Part shown: piece after piece, positions 12,550 to 26,300 of the stretch
Numbering within the stretch: the stretch's first letter is position 1
Layout: every line of letters starts with the position of its first letter
NCBI GenBank assembly: GCA_964247055.1
Contig: OZ176053.1
Coordinates: forward strand, 11,966,001-12,030,000
Reading direction: 5' to 3'
Source: Paragordius varius
Taxonomy: Eukaryota; Nematomorpha
DNA: 64,000 nucleotides
Notes under the pieces: model-generated
The model's database searches: none
Seen by the model: the letters and a program-made list of their open reading frames with translations, nothing else
What the model was told of the DNA's origin: nothing
Program-made: the position numbers and the translations under genes

Positions 12550-14500
12550 ACCATATATGCCGACAAGTTAATGGAGGCTGTTAATATTTATTCAAATAAA
12601 AAGTTTTGCGGCTGATGACGTGGGTCAAATTTTGGATCTTTTTAAAATTCCTTACTCAAGAACACCAAATCCATTATAACAAAGAGCGCTAGGAATAAAA
12701 GTTAAATTGGTGGTAGAGCGATGACATCAAACCTCAAATTAAATACGAAACCGTGCCTCCCGATTGTGGAAAAACCCTACAAAGAGTAAGATAGATAGAA
12801 ATATTTGCAATTACGTAGCGAAATGTCAAAAACAATTAGCAAACCTTAACATGAAAACTATGAAAATTGCTGAGCCGTTAGAGAAGGATGCGAAATATAT
12901 AATCTTTAAACGAAAGAATAACAAATGAGTGTAAAGGATATTCCCAAAACAAAATACTTGAAAGATGGAAAAGATATTATTAAAACATATTATTCCGAGG
13001 TAATTGAAATTTAGAAAGACTATACGAAAGATCTTTGAAATACAACAAATCCATATGATATCTCCATAATCAACACTAGGAAAATTTAGAATCCTCGTTT
13101 GCTGACGTGGAATATGCTCTAAAAATGAAAAATAACAAATCAAGTGGACTTACACAATTTCTTCTGATATAAAAAAACTGCGAAAATCTGATTAGAATAC
13201 ATTACTAATCTTTTCAATTTAATAATACGATGCAAAGTCATACCGCCAGATTGGTATAGTAGTCAGCTAGAATGTTCTTCTCTTAGATCGATTTAAACCG
13301 CTTTAAAAATATTTGAAGTTGTATTTAAAAATAAATTAATAAACCGGGTATCATTATCATCTTCACTTGCCTTCCGTCCGAGTCCTTCAACCGCAAATAT
13401 TGTTTTAAACGATGACATAATATCTAACAATAAATTATATTATCTTTCCTTTTTCTTAAGAAAGCTTTGATCAAAACCCGAGCATTAATTCCATGGGCAT
13501 TAAAACTATAATTTGATGAGCAATTAATTCAAAAGCTATTGTGCTATATCAGAATTCCAAAACATTCGTCAGAACGATTTGGACGATTCCAAATCCTATT
13601 AAAGTATGATTCCATCAGGGATTAGCAGTCTTAAACCTCTTGCTGTTTCTTACAATAGACGCTATTACATGCGATATTTGGTTTATTCATACGAAATTTT
13701 GTATGCAGATGGTGTAGTGCTACCGCAACCTCATGGAAAAAATGTTTATACAATAGAAACAACCGTTGACCATATTTGGCAAAATTAATAAAAATAAAAA
13801 CAAATTTCTTGAAACGGGTGAGCCTCACATTGAAATTGAATACACATGCGGAGTTTGTGGACTAATGTTGGGTTCAATTCTCTGCTCTGCATGTTAAAAA
13901 TGGTGTCACACAAATCTACAAATATTACCGGCAAACTCTTTTAACAGTTTTATATCAAATGCGAAACATGTCATCAATCAGCGGCCCTACTAATTGAGAA
14001 TCTTGCCCTTGATAAATCACTAGTTGTAAACGAATTTTTACTTATCTGGGGGACAAAAGGACAACACGTCCTCAAACAATAGAGCAATTTATGCCAGAAT
14101 AAATTCCTGGGGAAAATATCATCACCTACATACTAAAATAAAGCACATGGCTGTGAAAACAAAAGGCTTAATTTATAAATGGGTATTACACCAGTTTTGA
14201 CATATGCCACAGAAACCATGGCTTTAATATAAACACAAGAGAAACGATTTTTCAGTGCAGAAAATTATATATTACGCCTGATGTCAACGCAACTAAACCC
14301 CACATATCTCAGTCAAATGCAAATGAGCCAATACACAAATTCATCCAATTCAAAAGAATTTTACGGTCACCCTGACCGTATGAATATGATAATCTTATCA
14401 GATCCTCATTCGACATCATCCGACCTGGAAATAATAACCCACGCCGTCCTAGTAATTGGGCGATTGATCTGGATTTCCAACAATTTAAACACCTAATAAC
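12550..14500 (+). pseudogene. Degenerate non-LTR retrotransposon (LINE) reverse transcriptase
   Basis: The coding potential is broken by many stops and frameshifts, but RT landmarks appear in order. Near 12965: an ILERWKRYY-like linker. Near 13105: EYALKMKNNKSSG, like the family's EV..A...LKNNKSPG. Near 13200: ITNLFNLIIRCKVIPPDWY. At 13690-13790: a YADG..VL box where an active enzyme has YADD. At 14180-14280: TPVLTYATETMAL, like the LTYGSETW motif downstream of the RT domain. The element is plainly inactive. Ends and clade (RTE/CR1/Jockey-like) cannot be fixed by eye. Confidence 0.7.
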
Positions 14501-15212
14501 GGATTGTATTGATAAAGAACATTACAAAAAGCTGGATGGTTTATGATGGTGCCATCAAAACTGATTGTTCAACAAAAACAGCCTACCAGAACTTTTTTAA
14601 TTAGAATTTCCATAATTTAGTGTAAATTTTACATAATTTCCTTATTGTTAAGACTGATACAATTTATTTTTAAAAATATAGGCCAGTTTTAACATATATA
14701 TATATATATATATATATACAATAGTATAGCAAAAATTAACTTAAAAATATCCCAACCTATAAAATCACAGTTTTAAAAATTCATTGAGTTTTATATTTAT
14801 TTGTCGTACCTTTAATGTTAATATATACAGTAGGTTTAACCGCTGTACTAGATGTTTAAAAAGTTTTAAACGGATTCATTAATTTTGAGATATTTTCTTA
14901 TATATAGTGTCATGCACAATTTTTTTTGCATCATCATTAATTTTAATTGGGTAAATAAACGGATCTCATTGACTCGTTATGCATTTAATCGTAAATTTAT
15001 ATAATTTAATATTTAAATCGTATTTTAATATAGACTATTATAAATAACATCGATTTTGACAAATGTAATAGAGAAATCATCCCTAAAATTTATTCATTAA
15101 TTATTATTTTTTTAAAAAAGGCTTTTACTTATAGTTATATATTTGACAAAAATAAGAGAAATAAATGTTTGGAAATTAATCATTCCTATGCAAAATATTA
15201 GAGAATAATATC

Positions 15213-15493
15213 ATGTTAAATGCTGTTAATATACTAGAAAAAAAATTATTTAGTATTCTATCCCCGCGGTCTAAATTAAAAATCACATTTTCAACGTGCA
15301 GATCGGAAGTAAATACAATAGAGCCAAACGCATCTCAATTAATTATTAATAAGTGTCAAACAATTCTTGAACGCAAAAATTATTGATTAGGCTATTTAAA
15401 AGCTCCTTGAAAAACTCTCAGGAATTAAAGCTAAAAAGGCGCATTTTGACTTTAAATATCAAAAACTTGCGATTAAGCGGTAAAAGGTTTTAA
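15213..15493 (+). CDS. Possible small two-exon gene, unknown
   Basis: An ATG-initiated open segment, 15213-15352, reads through a 38-nt GT..AG intron (15353-15390) into 15391-15493 and a TAA, giving 80 residues with consistent phase. The product is strongly basic, starts MLNAVNILEKKLFSIL and ends NLRLSGKRF, resembling a small mitochondrial or ribosome-associated protein in composition. No family is recognised. Support is only the open frame, the legal splice and the precedent of tiny introns in TIM21 and GMPPA. It could be chance. Confidence 0.3.
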
Positions 15494-15495
15494 TC

Positions 15496-15535
<40 letters not shown>

Positions 15536-15675
15536 GTTTAGGCAATACATCGCGTTCAAATAAAGAAAAAATAAACACAATGTCCGCATATTTGCCTTTC
15601 TTGACTAATTATGAACCTAAAATCTTTCTAATAAATTAAAGTATTATTTTACTTTAATTAGTAAAGTATATATAA

Positions 15676-16816
15676 CACTAGTCAACAAGGTTTTGCACCA
15701 CTCCATTATTTTTGCATTTTCTGATACCTAATGGCATGGAAAGGCCAAAACAAAAAAGAAAATTGAGGCCACCAATAGGATTTTTCCAAAATTTACTTTT
15801 TAAATTTGTATTTAATTCAAAAATAACAATCATTCCTCGTGTACATATGTTTAAAAATTCAAACAAGCAAGTCGATACAAGTAATATTCCATGCATGGAT
15901 AACAAATTCTAGGCATTAAATGAGATACTAAACAAGCTAAGAGCCAAAGTATTAAAAATCTAAAAGGGGCTTATGTATAGTGTGATAGATATGGGCGGCT
16001 GCACACGCTCTGCATATCCCCCAAGCGATCCTATAATTATGCCAGATATGGCAAAGATAACAATAAGTAATCGTAAAGTCCGATAAGGGAGACTTGCAAG
16101 CAAAATCTGGCAAATTGACATGTCCAATTAACCAATTTACAGAATAAAGTTAGATAAATTCTACAATTAAATTAAATATAAATTAGGTAAATACAAATGG
16201 TCCAACCCCATAACAGTAAATTCTAATAAAAATGGCTACACAACATCTATCTGAAATTCAAAATACAAAACAACCAATAATTTCAAAAAAATAAGGTATA
16301 TCCACTAGGTATAAATAAAGGATTTTTTATAAGAACCAACTCAAGAGAAAAAGTCTAATAAGTACTCGAAAGAACGAAATCTAACAAAAAAATATAGCCT
16401 ATCCGAAAGCCGAAGGTTTAAACCATAGAATGCCTTTTTTAGTATTTTTTTAAAAATTTTTTATATGTGTTAAAAAATCACTTGAAAAAAAAGACTAAAT
16501 TTTGACGTTTAAGTCCGTACTATTTTTTTCTCTCTGATATTTAAATGACATATTTATATTCAAAAGATAGAGTTTAAAACGCTTTATTAAATGATATTAA
16601 CTTTATAATATAATAACATTTTATTATAAAGTTATATTTAATTTTCTCTCGATTTTCTCTTGTTTTTGAAGAATTGAAAAACCTATAAAATTTCAAAACT
16701 CTGATTGGCGGGATCAAAAATTTTTTCAAATTCGGTTTAAAAACACTGAAATTAGTCATAATTTAAAAAGTTTGAGTGGTGGTGCTTAAAAATGTCCAAA
16801 TTTGTCGACTAGTGTA
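15676..16816. mobile_element. 1.1-kb inverted-repeat DNA transposon, ACACTAGTC termini
   Basis: The left end ACACTAGTCAACAAGG and the right end, whose reverse complement begins ACACTAGTCGACAAA, form an inverted pair. Similarity continues through CACCAC(T)C motifs about 30 bp in. The interior includes a 66-residue open frame at 15712-15912 with no recognised domain and many stops elsewhere. The superfamily is uncertain because the target duplication is ambiguous in the TA-rich flanks. Confidence 0.55.
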
Positions 16817-19800
16817 ATTATATACAGAATAGTTTGTGTTACAGTGTAACAAAGTATAGCATTTTAATGAGCAAATTATTGAGTATCATCATAAAATTTC
16901 AAACAATTATTTAATCCGCTCAAAACTATTATTCATTGATATAAAATCATTCCACTTAGCAATTTTATAATAAAAAATTAATCTTTCAAGAAATTTTTTA
17001 AATATTTTAAATATTAATTGTTTGAATAAGTATATGGATATGCATGCGGTTTTTAAGTTTTATTTGTTTTGCAATTTAAATCCCATTTAAATTTAGCTTT
17101 AATGCTAGACCTTCAAAATCTAGCTAGGGATTAAAAAACAAAAAAATTGTTAAATTCATTTTAGTTTTCATTTAGAAATTATCAAATCATAATTTTCTAA
17201 TTCAGTTATACGCAACATCTGTAATTCTTGGAACATTAGATTATTTCTAACTGATAATGATTATATCTTATTAGGGAAAAAGATTAATAAAGATTTTTTA
17301 ATTTTATATTGTATTTGGGCTTGAAATTTTTTATATAAATAAATACCACGCAAAAAGTTATTTTTGTAAAAGGAAATTTTACCACCAAAAAGTACAAGTT
17401 CGACAGATGTATCATAACATTATCTAACCAATGATACCGCGCTTAAAAGCTTTTTACTGGTGAAAAATTACAAAATCCTTTCCAAATTCTATGGGATTAA
17501 TATTAATATTTAATTTCTGGCACCGTAATTATATATAAGTCAGTTCTCAAAGCAATTGCAACGCAATTTTATAACATTTCATATATTGAAATCTAGGATT
17601 AAATAATCAAATTACCATACTAATGCATTAAAAAAATTTCCCATTTTATATTTGATAGGAAAAATCTGTAAATGAGATTTAAATATTCTGTTTTATAAAA
17701 GGCTGTATTATTTTTACCAGAATTTGTAATTTTACCAAATATAGATATTTTATTAGATAAATGGCCACAAACTGTTTCACGCACAATTAGTGGAGTAATG
17801 AATTTAAAGTTGATATACAGAATGCATTTTAATGATTGCTTATTCACACTTATATTAGGGCTATTCGCACAACACAGTATTGTATAGAAAAAGTAACAAA
17901 ATGTTGAATAAACAATTACTTTCTTTTTTCCATACAATAGTGTGAAATAAGCAACCAATAAAATGCATTACTGTAAAAATTGAATATATACGGACAAAAT
18001 TTAACTTAAACACAAATGTTTTTTTAAACAGACCCATACTATTTTAAACTTTCGTAGATTTTCAGGACCTTATTTTTAGTAGATTTATAAACCATGTCTA
18101 ACTTTGATAACAGATATCAGGTTAAGGCTGACCTCGCTTTTTCTATAATCATACAATTTATTTTTTAGGTGTCCAAACCATCAAAGGCTATAAGCAGAAT
18201 ATGTTATAGATTTATTTTTTGCTTATTAATATTTTTCACATGATCAGTATTAATTGATTTGTGAGCATTTTTCTAACTCTCCTTAAGCAAAAAATAAGAA
18301 TTAGGATTTTAAAATAATTTATAAGGAATTTAAAAACTAATATAAAAATTAAGCTGTTTTAATTCTTTTGTAAAAAGGGCAAAAAATTGGTTCGATGTTA
18401 AAAAAATTACTTGCAGCGCATTTTAATCTACTCTACATCATTTAAAGGCCCAAAGAGCCCGATTCCATGCCTAAATACAAATCAAAAAACTTTTACTATG
18501 CCTGAAAATATTTAAGTATTTTCTCATAAAAAAATATTTTAATTTAATTAATTCTTGAAAATGGTAAGAAAAAAAATAATATATGCAGCAGTGAATAACC
18601 TTAGCCTAAATCAGTGTCCAACTCAAATGGTTTCGCGGGCCGCCTTTGAAATATATATGTTATAATTATTTGATTAGATTTCAAACATAATACTGTATCC
18701 TCAATTAAATAATTTTTCTAGTTCGTTGCCAATTACATAGTATTATTCAAATTATTGGTTAAGGTTATTAATTTTCTGTCCCATAATGTCTCGCAGGGTC
18801 GCTGGTTAGAAACCCTGGCTTAAATTATGACCCAATATTTTTCATTTCAATATTATACTAAAATCATATATTTGAATCATTAAATATAATAAATTACCAA
18901 AGATTTTGAGTTAACATAAACTCTACAAACATACAAAAGTCAAAATTCTCATAAAATTTTTTAATTGATTGATTTTAGTACAAAAAAATGTTTAACATTA
19001 TCTCCACAATGAACAACAAATGGTCTAAAATACTGACTTACATTTTTTCCTCGTTTTTACGTTTTCTTTCCCAATCTTTAAATTATTTTTATTAATATAG
19101 CAATTATCAGTTACATTTAAATTTTAGGTTAAAATATTATGGTGTGGGTCAATTTAATTTAATCCACATAAAAAATGACCTAACTTTTTAATGATGCTGG
19201 GAAAATTTTAGCAAAGCAGGATTCTCCAAAAACTTATTTTATAAAATTTTGTTTATCTTGTTAAATTCCATTTATGCTCAACATAGTTACACAACAGAAA
19301 TTTACCTACAGGATTAATGATAATACATTATATTAAAAAATATTTAACCAAATTATTTGTAATGCAAAATTTCATTTCTTCTCGTGCTAGAAATAAGATT
19401 TCAGAGATAAATGAACGCATTATTTATTGCAAATAATTTTTTAATATATGAAATTTTTTTTTAAAAAAAATATGTTAAAATTTTATTTTTCATACAATTA
19501 ATAATAATAATTACAGATTGTAAATTATGATGGTGTAATAATGCAATAATATTTATTTTTGTTTGCAGATATATAAAACATCTTTCCAAGTTATTTTTAG
19601 GGAACCAAATAGGCATTATATAACTTCCATTCATCCCTTCCTTTTTTTACTAAAAACCAACAAAACTAAACTAAAGTTTATCCTATTTTGATGTTTTTGC
19701 TTTAACAATTTTTTTGTTTTTAGGAGTTGATTTAAACACTACACTTTCAAAATTATTTTACCTTAATTTATGTGCCCATAAAAATTAACACCCCATTAAC

Positions 19801-20004
19801 TTTTTTTGAATGATACCTCCTTTTTGTTAAAAGTCAAGATAACTATTTTGCCCTTAAAATTTAAATTGATTATCTGCATTAAAACTAAACATCTATTATT
19901 ATAAATAATAATGGGTACAAATTATCCTGTACTTACCACCATATAACTTCTAATTTATTGCATAATAGCATAAATATCTATAATAATATATAATTGGCTG
20001 CTAA
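16817..20004. other. Intergenic region upstream of the collagen gene
   Basis: The region is AT-rich. It contains one 206-bp hAT MITE (18612-18817) and a left-end fragment of the CAGTAAAAATTGAA MITE family near 17971. An open frame at 17620-17958 (-) is not recognised and is probably non-coding. The multiplexin promoter presumably lies at the 3' end of this interval, but no motif can be pointed out. Confidence 0.4.
18612..18817. mobile_element. hAT MITE with GCGGGCCGC subterminal motif
   Basis: A 206-bp element starting CAGTGTCCAACTCAAATGG and ending AGAAACCCTG. It is flanked by GCCTAAAT on the left and GCTTAAAT on the right, a 7/8 match to an 8-bp target duplication as expected for hAT. The subterminal CGCGGGCCGC resembles the fragment at 38260-38560 and the ends of the autonomous element at 45078. 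Confidence 0.65.
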
Positions 20005-20295
20005 ATGAAATCATCGCAATTTATCATATTCCTACTTTTATTTTCACATATATGTTTGTTACCCTTTGTACAAGGCCTCTGGCCATTGGAATCCTTTAAA
20101 CAGGCCATTTCCAAAACCTTTCAGCAATTACTGGGACCTAGCAAAATCATTTCGTCTTCGGGGCCAAACAAAGCACCAGGTTTGAAATTTTATTTTTTGA
20201 TCAATTAAGACACATTTAGGTATCTGATCTGATAATTTAAATTTGTTTACCTATGTGGAAATACATATTTGTTTCCCTATTTATACATATATATA

Positions 20296-20333
<38 letters not shown>

Positions 20334-23300
20334 ATTCATCTACTTTAGATAGGTTACAGTTAAACAAGTTACATTGTCGTGATGCCGAAGGACCGGAAAA
20401 CGAGAAATTATCTGTCCATATAAAACAACTCAACCATATATTCAATTCGCAAAAGGGTGTAACGATCCGAATCTATCTTACACCTCACTTAGCCAATGAC
20501 AGCAGTTCAAACTCAGTACCTTACAAGGGTTCTTTGTTTGAATATCAGGTTTCTGCCATCCAAAAACAACGATTGATTTATGATTCGTTGAGTGGAACCT
20601 TTGTCGACATAGATGGAAACACTAAGGAGGGAACATCTCAAATACCAGTATTTGGTTTGGAATTCGTGGAAAACGAGGATAAAACATCTAAAAATCAAAT
20701 ACTTAAAATGTATTTTACTTTCCATAACAATGATGGCAACGATCCCTCAACCGAATTCAATGACACCTCGGGGCAGAATGAGGAGGAATCACTGTATAAC
20801 AAACACCCATTCACAACTGAAATCATGTATATGACATTACCTAGGTAACGAAATTTTTATTACAATATTTTTGAAATTGGATGTTATAATTGCTTACGTA
20901 GTCCTACAAACAGTTGTCGGGAATTTAACGCATAAATATTTTTTATTAATACATTTTAATAAATAATAAAGTTTATAAATGGCTTATTTTATCACTATAA
21001 ATATTTTAATTATAAAGGATTCCACATAATTTTTAACAAAGCAATATTTTTGGCATTTTTATTAGAAATAACTTGTCAAAATTCTTTTTCAACCATTTAT
21101 CCAAATGTTTAATAATCTACTTAGAAACAATATAAAATTTTTCGATAGATTTGAAATTATTATTATTAATAAAACTGGGCTTGTATTCAGAGAACCTTAG
21201 CGACATTTTTATATGAAATAACATCAATATAAAGTGAAAATATTAACTCCTTCCCAAAGTGCTTTAGAGAGTACAGTCAGAAACTATCATGAAATTTTTT
21301 ATTTTCATAGTTTTTTATTAAAATAGGATTATATACCAATCAATAGTAACCGTTTATAATTAAAATTTAACCATTGAAATATAACCCATTTGAAAGACCA
21401 AAAAATTTACAGAAAAATTGAGATTATACGGACAAAACTTTAAGACTGACAATATTGTTTCAAAAAAAGACTATATTTTGAATTTTTAGTATCTAAATAA
21501 CTCTTGGATTAAAAATATCAGGGCTTGGAACCCGAGCATAAATTTGGAACTGGTTTCAAAACAGTTCTAAAAATTTTAACTGGTTCCGGTTCTTTACATT
21601 TTTTCTGTTCACTAGAACCGGTTACTTAAAAAGTGGAACCTGTTCTAAAAAGGTTCTTAAAATTTCAAAACTTTTTTGGATCCGGTTCTCTCATTATTTT
21701 TCGGTTATTGAACCGGTTGTATATAGAATAGAACCGGTTCTTAAACTGGTTCGATCATATATTAAAATATCTGTAATTATTCCAAAAATATACATATGTA
21801 AGCACCTAATTTAATTAGAAAATATAATCAAAAACATATTTGCTCTAATCTTAGATCATCATTGTCAAAAAGAGTCTAAATCATAATTTAAAATTGAATA
21901 AAAATATGTGAGATACGATTATTGAACCTTTGTAGATACACTAATAAGTAAATATATAAATACTTAATATACACTTATCCAATTATTTTAAAGTTGCACA
22001 TGATCTTTCTACACTCACCTATTGGTAGGTAATATTATACTTGTGATGCTGGTATTCCCATAGTTATTTTGACTACAATTCGCGATTTTTAAACTTTAAA
22101 TCTTTCCGCACAAAAATTTGTGGAGTTGGTTACAAATGCAGTTTTACCAAAATCAATTATTATATCCTTGATGACTTTGTTATTGTCTAAGTGTTTATTT
22201 TTTATCAATAAATAAAATTCATAATTATTGCCCACTTCTATTGTTATGACTTACTTTTCGAAGTAATACATCTATGAAAAGCCAATAAGTTATTTCTTGC
22301 AGTGCATTTTTCTTCGTATGAAAGTTCGTCTTTAAAACGAGAATCCAAATACACAGAAAAGTATTTAATTTTTAAGATTTTGATGCACTCACTCTATTAG
22401 GCAAATATTCCATTATACAACTATTATTCAACTGATCTAAATCAAACAATAACCTCTTCCAGATATCAAATTATCTGAAAGGGTAATTTAATCGATGTAT
22501 TTTAAATACTCAGTTAAAGTGTAACAAAACTTAAAGCTTTGCCATAAAAAGTGTAAAAACTTGGACCCTAATATGAAACTGGTTCTAAAAAGGAAATTTT
22601 AACTGGCTCTGGTGTTCAATTAATTTTTTTCGGCCAAAACCGGTTTTAAAAAAATTGGAACATGTTTAAAACGGTTTTTAACACTGTTTCAGTTCTAATT
22701 CGCATTGTGGAACAACGATTCTGGTTCCAAGCCCTGAAAATATTAAAATATATTTAAATCATCCAAATTGTAATTAAATTTTAAATAAGTATGGTTGCCT
22801 TTTCTATATTTGTTTTTTAGTTTTTACATTTTGTCATATTAGTCAAATTTAACTGTAAGCTTCTATTAAATTATATAGATGGCTAATTTGTTATGAATGA
22901 CTATTTTATATAAAAACAATAAAATTAACACTGTATAAAAAAATTAAATGCTTGATGTTCGCAAGATAGAAAATCTTTAACCGGTTTTTTTTATCCCACA
23001 AAAAATAAAATTAATATCATTTCAACATTAATATTAACTATTAAAGAGTGAACGTTTCGGAGACTACTAATGTGATGTCTCTCGTCAGCGAAATTTTTAT
23101 TATAATACAAATTCAGAAAACAATATTCTACTTCAAGAAAACAAAAATGATTACTTAAGTCTAGCTTCAAAAGTTTAATAAAAATAAATTTAAATAATAC
23201 CAATACTATTAGAATATTTGAATGGTCTAAATAACATTAAAAATATATATAGGGATTGGGTTTGGGAGGTGTAATTTATTTTGAAATCACGACATGTGTA

Positions 23301-26300
23301 AATATGCAAAATTTATCCACAAATATTGTTAAAATTGGTTAAAACCAGTTTTCGTACCATCTAAATATATTTGAAATGGCAAACATTCGACTGACATTGC
23401 TAGTAATGATTTCGTTCCTTAATAATTAAAATGATTATTTTTATAGGTCAAAAACCTATACCAATTATAAAATTGTTTATAATTTTTATCTTAACACTCC
23501 GTGACCTTTTAGGGTAGTTTTATATCCCAGAGCGATTTGAAATATAAGTGTATTAAAAACTACTTAAGACATTAAGCCAAATTTTAAATATGCTTTCTTT
23601 AGCCTTTAAGGTACATTAAACAAAAAAACCTTTTTAATGTAAAATTGTAAAAAAACCCTCATATCAAACCGCCATTTTTTTATAATTTTTTGAAATCCCT
23701 AATGCAACAGACAAATAAATTATGGTTAGTAAATGTAATAATTAACTTTTACAAGCTTTCTATATTTTATCAGCAAAAACCTGATATATTTTGATTTTAA
23801 TATCTTGTGTTCGTTTCAAATGTTTTTGAGCTGTCCCATTATTAAGAAGTCACAAAACTGTAAAAAATTTAAGCTTTTGATTTAATACATGAGAACAATG
23901 TTTGATTATCAAATTTTAATTAAATAACTATCAAAACTGTAGTTTATTTATAAAATTGAACTCTAGAATATAAAACTACCCCAATTAGGACAAAAATGAA
24001 AAGGTAATGAATTGCTAATATCTAAAAATAAACGCTCAAATATTTATATTTCATATATTTATCATGATAGCAATTTGTTTAAGAAACCCAAAAATTTCCC
24101 TGTTATACAAACGCCAGAACCATATTTCAAAAATTCTGTTTTCTGCCACTCTTCCTCTGCCATTGCCGAAAAAGACACCGAAGAAATATCTGATACGAAA
24201 GCAACAAGACGCCTACATCATTTTATGGATGAAATCAAAGTTAACGTATATTGGATGAGGGATGCGAATAAAGCAAATTCATTACATGTTACAAGTTATG
24301 TGAATTGTGCATTTGCTGATGAGTTGGAATTTGTTCCGGTTGATATGGAGGTTGTTGATTTACGAAATAATAACGATCTTACTAAACAACAACTCACAAA
24401 CAATAACATTAGTAAAGTATCAACTGAATCTCCGTTTTGGGTTAACTTTGGACTTAATGATTCACGCATTTACGTTGGTCAAAAAAATCTTCAAATATAT
24501 GACGTATCTGGGAAAGCCGAAAATATCACGCAATATTTCAATGTATAATCTTATTTTTTACCATGTCTCTAAATTTTTAAAAGGTAAAATTACATATAAT
24601 TTATTAAATAAAATGCATTATCTCATCTAATAAAGGGAATAATACAAAATTTGTGGATTGGGCCATACGACAAAGTTTTGGATGAACAATGTGATAATAC
24701 GACCTCCAATGATTTGTTAAACATGCACAATCGAGTTAAAAGAGTATATTTAATTATTTCTTTAATAAACTCTGATATATACTATTTATTAACAAAAGGG
24801 TTCATTTGATTTCTTAACCTAATCGTATTTAATTTATTTGCATCTTGAAATTAAAACTTTAGACAATTTTTCCTGAAAGTCAAGTTCATATCGGTTAAGT
24901 TAACCCATTTTCCTAGCATTTGCTTTGTGAGGCGTTTCATTCATTTTTTAATTTAAATTTGGTGCTATTTTAAAAAATTATGGTTGGCCAAGAATTTATT
25001 ATTATATTTAATATTTTTACAGCAAGAAACAACTAGCACTTCTACTACGGACATAACCACAACCACAGAATTCGAAACAACTGAATCTGGTATATTTTTA
25101 CTCTTAACTATAAAAATCTGTATAGTATATCAGCATATTGGCGGGCTTTCAAAACGCCATCGTTAATCATTTTATTTTTTGCGTCTATATTAAAATGTAA
25201 TATGGATTTGTTTATAGTATGCCATTTTACACTTCATGTTTGACTGTATAATTATATTGAAACTTCTTTATATAGTTATTTTTGAATTAGGTAATATATT
25301 AATTTTGCCAATTTAATTACAATAATAATATTAATAATAAAAACTTTATTTTAAAGAACATTCGTTAAATGCCAAATCCGCTCCACCCATGATATCCGTT
25401 GAATCTGCCTTAATCGGATGTATAATTTGTCTTTTGTACTAATGAACTTGTCTATTTTGTTTTAACACAATTGATATATTATAATATATATAAATATATA
25501 TAAATTATTTTGAATGATATATAGACTAAAATAGAGTTAATTTTTAAGTTTTGCATAAGGTTGGGTTTTGACCCGTTCAAAAATAATCGGTCTGACTTGC
25601 AAATGCATTCAATTACGGTTTTAACCAGAAATGATATAATAACAAAAAATGAAATTAGTCATTCATCTCATGAGTTTAATACTGATATTTAATATAATTA
25701 ATACCCATACGTTTAAAAATATGTTATTTATAACTCTGAACATATGTTCAAAAAATTTTATCTGCTTTTTATAAGTACTGACACGGCCAATGATACATTT
25801 TATAGGTTAAAACTACCCTAATTAGCATCAAAATTTTAAAGGATTTACGATAGTTTTTGGAATTAAATAAGTGTCAGTTTAGTTTATTTGATGAGAATTT
25901 TTAGGATCTTAATAATTCTATGTTGAAAAAAAGTTATAATATTTTTACTAATTTATAGATTCGACGTATTCTACTTTAGAGGGTGAAACAACACCATCGA
26001 AAAAGACAAAGAAAACCAAAAAAACTACGCCCACAACCAAATCGACTTCTCCGGGTATACTATTATAATTGTTTTATACATAAAAATTATCCTTTATAGA
26101 GTATTGATTTCATTTATTCTTGAGAGTATTATTATAAATAGGGAAAAATTAATATAATTATGAATTAGGGTAAATTTAAATTGATGCCTAATAAGCGGGT
26201 GTTCTTATATATATTGTAAATTTTATGATGCGTCGTAACCTGAACTTTAAATTTTGAATGATTAATATTTTTACAATGTTAGTTAATTAATATATAAATT

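Larger units (their letters stand above)
20349..24743 (+). other. TSPN / laminin-G-like domain exons of the multiplexin
   Basis: Three exons (phase 1-2, 2-0, 0-0) encode roughly residues 59-417. The second half has the features of the family: a strand with [17 protein letters not shown], a Cys that usually pairs with the terminal one, IYVGQKNL, and a closing segment [19 protein letters not shown]. Collagens XV and XVIII carry such a domain before their collagenous region. The first half is divergent and contains an acidic DNEEES-type loop. Intron 20845-24070 carries a nested transposon pair. Confidence 0.75.

Noticed and set aside
17620-17958. A 112-codon minus-strand ORF
   Set aside because: No recognised motif and AT-driven composition. 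The plus strand has an equally long open frame over the same bases, which is typical of chance.
20243-20848. A 201-codon ORF starting [10 protein letters not shown] with a Tyr/Ile repeat
   Set aside because: The first 35 codons translate a (TA)n microsatellite in the intron. The real exon starts at 20349 after a tttag acceptor, in phase with the signal-peptide exon.
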